NCBI GenBank assembly: GCA_032250585.1
Contig: JAVVFH010000181.1
Location: 1 to 7,015 of the forward strand
DNA from: JAVVFH01 sp032250585
Lineage (GTDB): Bacteria > Pseudomonadota > Gammaproteobacteria > Xanthomonadales > SZUA-36
Direction: 5' to 3'
DNA: 7,015 nucleotides
The translations under genes were made by a program, and so were the position numbers. Of this stretch, positions 5,739 to 7,015 are shown in pieces. Position 1 is the first letter of the stretch; each line of letters opens with the position of its first letter. The notes beneath the pieces are model-generated. The model did no database searches. It worked only from the letters and a program-made list of their open reading frames with translations, and was not told the origin of the DNA.

Positions 5739-7015
5739 TCAGTCGCACCCGAAACTCAGGGTTCTCTCGAAACCGGCGTTGGCGCTGGTGCTGATCTTTG
5801 TGGTCAGGCCGTTGAGAATGAGTCCACTGGCGCACTTGAAACCCTGCACATAGGCGTCACAAAAACTGCCCACCTTTATGCCGACGCCTACCTCACCGCC
5901 GACGCCAATACTCTCGGATTCCGACAGGCAGTCGTCGGCGATGGAGACGCTGGCCGAGGCGCCTGCCCCGGCGCTGGCCGAGGCCTTGGCCCCGGGACAG
6001 GACAGGCAGGTGATCTTTTCGAGGATTTTGGTGACCGCTTCGGCCAGGCCAGGCCCAAACTCGCCGTGCTCCAGGATCAAGGCGGCGATGGTGATGTGGG
6101 TGCTGGTCGCGCCGAGGATGGCGCCGATGGCCATGCCCATGCGATCGTCCAGGGCGATCTTGCTCAGGTCCAGGCTGTACTCGGTCATGCCGGCATGCAG
6201 TCCGTTGTCCATGACGCCAACCAAGGCGCCGCTGCCGGAGTCGATTTGCCACCAACCCCAGCGTGCTCTCCCATCGATCTCGACGGCGTGCTCGGGAATA
6301 ACAATCCGGGCTCCCCGGGTCAAAGCCGCATCGATGCGGGACCTGACCGGCAGTGGCAGGGCGGCACTTGCTTCGGCAGGGTGGCTCAAAACCTGCAGGG
6401 GAATTCGTTCTGCCAGGGCTCGTTCCATGTAGCGGGCAGTCGAGAGGCTGTCAGCATCCTGGTTCAACTCGGCCAGCAGAGCGCCTTCAAGCACAGATTC
6501 CTGCATTCCGCGCGCAGCCTGGAACAGGACGGCGGTGCGGATCGGAAAGCCCGGATAAGGCAGGGCGAGCACTTCGTCCAGGCGCAGGTCGAAACTCACG
6601 CTTGGTGCAACGGCTTCGTCAGCGGCCTGCCCGGCATCGGTCGATGTCAGGAGCAGGCGCGGCTGATGGTGCACCAGGGCCACGCCGTTGACCCAGGCAA
6701 TGCGGTCACTTAGGGCATCGGACTCGGCGGCAAAGCGCAGCGCCAGCAGGTAGTGGGCCAGCGTTCCGGTCGATTGTTCAAGGGTTCGGGCCGATGCTGG
6801 CTCGTCATCGCGGCTCGCGGCTGCCAATTGCTGCTTCAGCCGCCCCAAGTCGATGCCGGACGAGGCCCGCTGCTCGACCGCGTCGACGTGGCCAAGCGCC
6901 ACTCGCCCCGGGGCAACCAGCAGCTGGTAGCGGCGGAAGCCGGTCGTGTCGAATGCGACACCGCTCCGCAAGTCGCGCTCCAACACCCGCCGCCGGCCGT
7001 CGGGGAAATCGATGG
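5739..7015 (-). CDS. C-terminal part of a large transglutaminase-family-like protein (5' end outside window)
   Basis: The frame is open to the right edge; the visible codons run from 7013 to the TGA at 5741-5739, giving 424 residues. The GTG at 6986 is not a credible start, because coding-style sequence (IDFPDGRRR) continues upstream of it. Counting from 7013, residues 137-278 contain a run I associate with the C-terminal region of big bacterial transglutaminase-domain proteins. It has VLFQAARGMQESVLEGALL, SLSTARYMERALAERIPLQV, RIDAALTRGARIVIPEHAVE, and RWGWWQIDSGSGALVGV with GLHAG. Residues 293-315 are hydrophobic. The last 90 residues are Ala/Ser/Gly-rich with six cysteines (336, 339, 362, 385, 394, 423). 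The transglutaminase Cys-His-Asp core is not visible, so enzymatic activity cannot be judged here. The gene is directly upstream of, and nearly touching, the giant vWA/PPC gene, which implies one transcript and a joint job in the envelope. Confidence 0.75.
   Translation of the reverse strand, partial: IDFPDGRRRVLERDLRSGVAFDTTGFRRYQLLVAPGRVALGHVDAVEQRASSGIDLGRLKQQLAAASRDDEPASARTLEQSTGTLAHYLLALRFAAESDALSDRIAWVNGVALVHHQPRLLLTSTDAGQAADEAVAPSVSFDLRLDEVLALPYPGFPIRTAVLFQAARGMQESVLEGALLAELNQDADSLSTARYMERALAERIPLQVLSHPAEASAALPLPVRSRIDAALTRGARIVIPEHAVEIDGRARWGWWQIDSGSGALVGVMDNGLHAGMTEYSLDLSKIALDDRMGMAIGAILGATSTHITIAALILEHGEFGPGLAEAVTKILEKITCLSCPGAKASASAGAGASASVSIADDCLSESESIGVGGEVGVGIKVGSFCDAYVQGFKCASGLILNGLTTKISTSANAGFERTLSFGCD
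5742..6014 (-). other. Ala/Ser/Gly-rich six-cysteine C-terminal tail of the upstream gene
   Basis: Residues 334-424 of the visible protein start with a CLSCP pair, go through an alternating ASASAGAGASASVSI run, then GVGGEVGVGIKVGSFCDAY, FKCASG and a final FGCD-stop. The alternating small/hydrophobic pattern suggests beta strands, and the even number of cysteines suggests disulphides in an oxidising compartment. A hydrophobic stretch (MGMAIGAILGATSTHITIAA, about 6137-6069) sits just before it. I do not recognise a family. Confidence 0.5.

Noticed and set aside
5737..5835. The extra N-terminal 33 residues from GTG 5835 as a real part of the giant protein.
   Set aside because: They are dominated by R, Q, H and D, sit inside the upstream gene and would place the signal peptide 50 residues inside the protein.
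5595..6713. A 372-residue plus-strand open frame antisense to the two minus-strand genes.
   Set aside because: It spans the junction of two well-supported minus-strand genes, has low-complexity Gly/Gln/Ala composition, and shows no recognisable motif. Long antisense frames are common in GC-rich coding DNA.
1..7015. CRISPR arrays, tRNA genes, insertion-sequence ends and attachment sites.
   Set aside because: On reading both strands I saw no spaced direct repeats, cloverleaf-type sequences, transposase motifs or terminal inverted repeats. The window is almost fully explained by coding sequence.

Overview
The window is a high-GC (roughly 60% by eye) bacterial segment dominated by two co-directional genes on the minus strand, read from right to left. 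The amino-acid style (GC-rich codons, exported multidomain proteins with PPC, discoidin-like and vWA modules) fits a proteobacterium. A gammaproteobacterium is my guess, at low confidence, because no rRNA, tRNA or housekeeping gene is present to fix the taxonomy.

Right part (about 5739-7015, minus): the 3' part of a large gene whose start lies beyond the window. The visible 424 codons contain a conserved-looking C-terminal region that I associate from memory with large bacterial transglutaminase-domain proteins. This is followed by a hydrophobic stretch and an Ala/Ser/Gly-rich tail with six cysteines. The transglutaminase core itself is not in the window.

Centre (about 289-5736, minus): one very large gene for a predicted exported protein of about 1815 residues. 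Its order of modules is: signal peptide; three similar beta-rich units; a proline linker encoded by a C8 tract; two PPC-like domains, each opening with EPND; a beta-sandwich; two F5/8C (discoidin)-like domains; a third PPC-like domain; two vWA domains with intact metal-binding (MIDAS) motifs; and a small C-terminal beta module. Its most likely start (GTG) lies 2 bases after the stop of the right-hand gene, so the two are almost certainly co-transcribed and probably translationally coupled. Together they look like an envelope or secreted adhesion/surface-assembly module of unknown function. This is an inference from the domains.

Left edge (2-265, plus): a 5'-truncated open frame that joins the N-terminal half of an NTF2/SnoaL-like (DUF4440-type) protein to the middle of a small helix-turn-helix protein. 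It looks like a chimera or gene remnant. It converges with the large gene, with only 23 bases between the two stop codons.

There is no gene-free stretch longer than 300 bases. I see no RNA genes, CRISPR, insertion sequences, attachment sites or convincing terminators. The promoter of the minus-strand pair must lie beyond the right edge.
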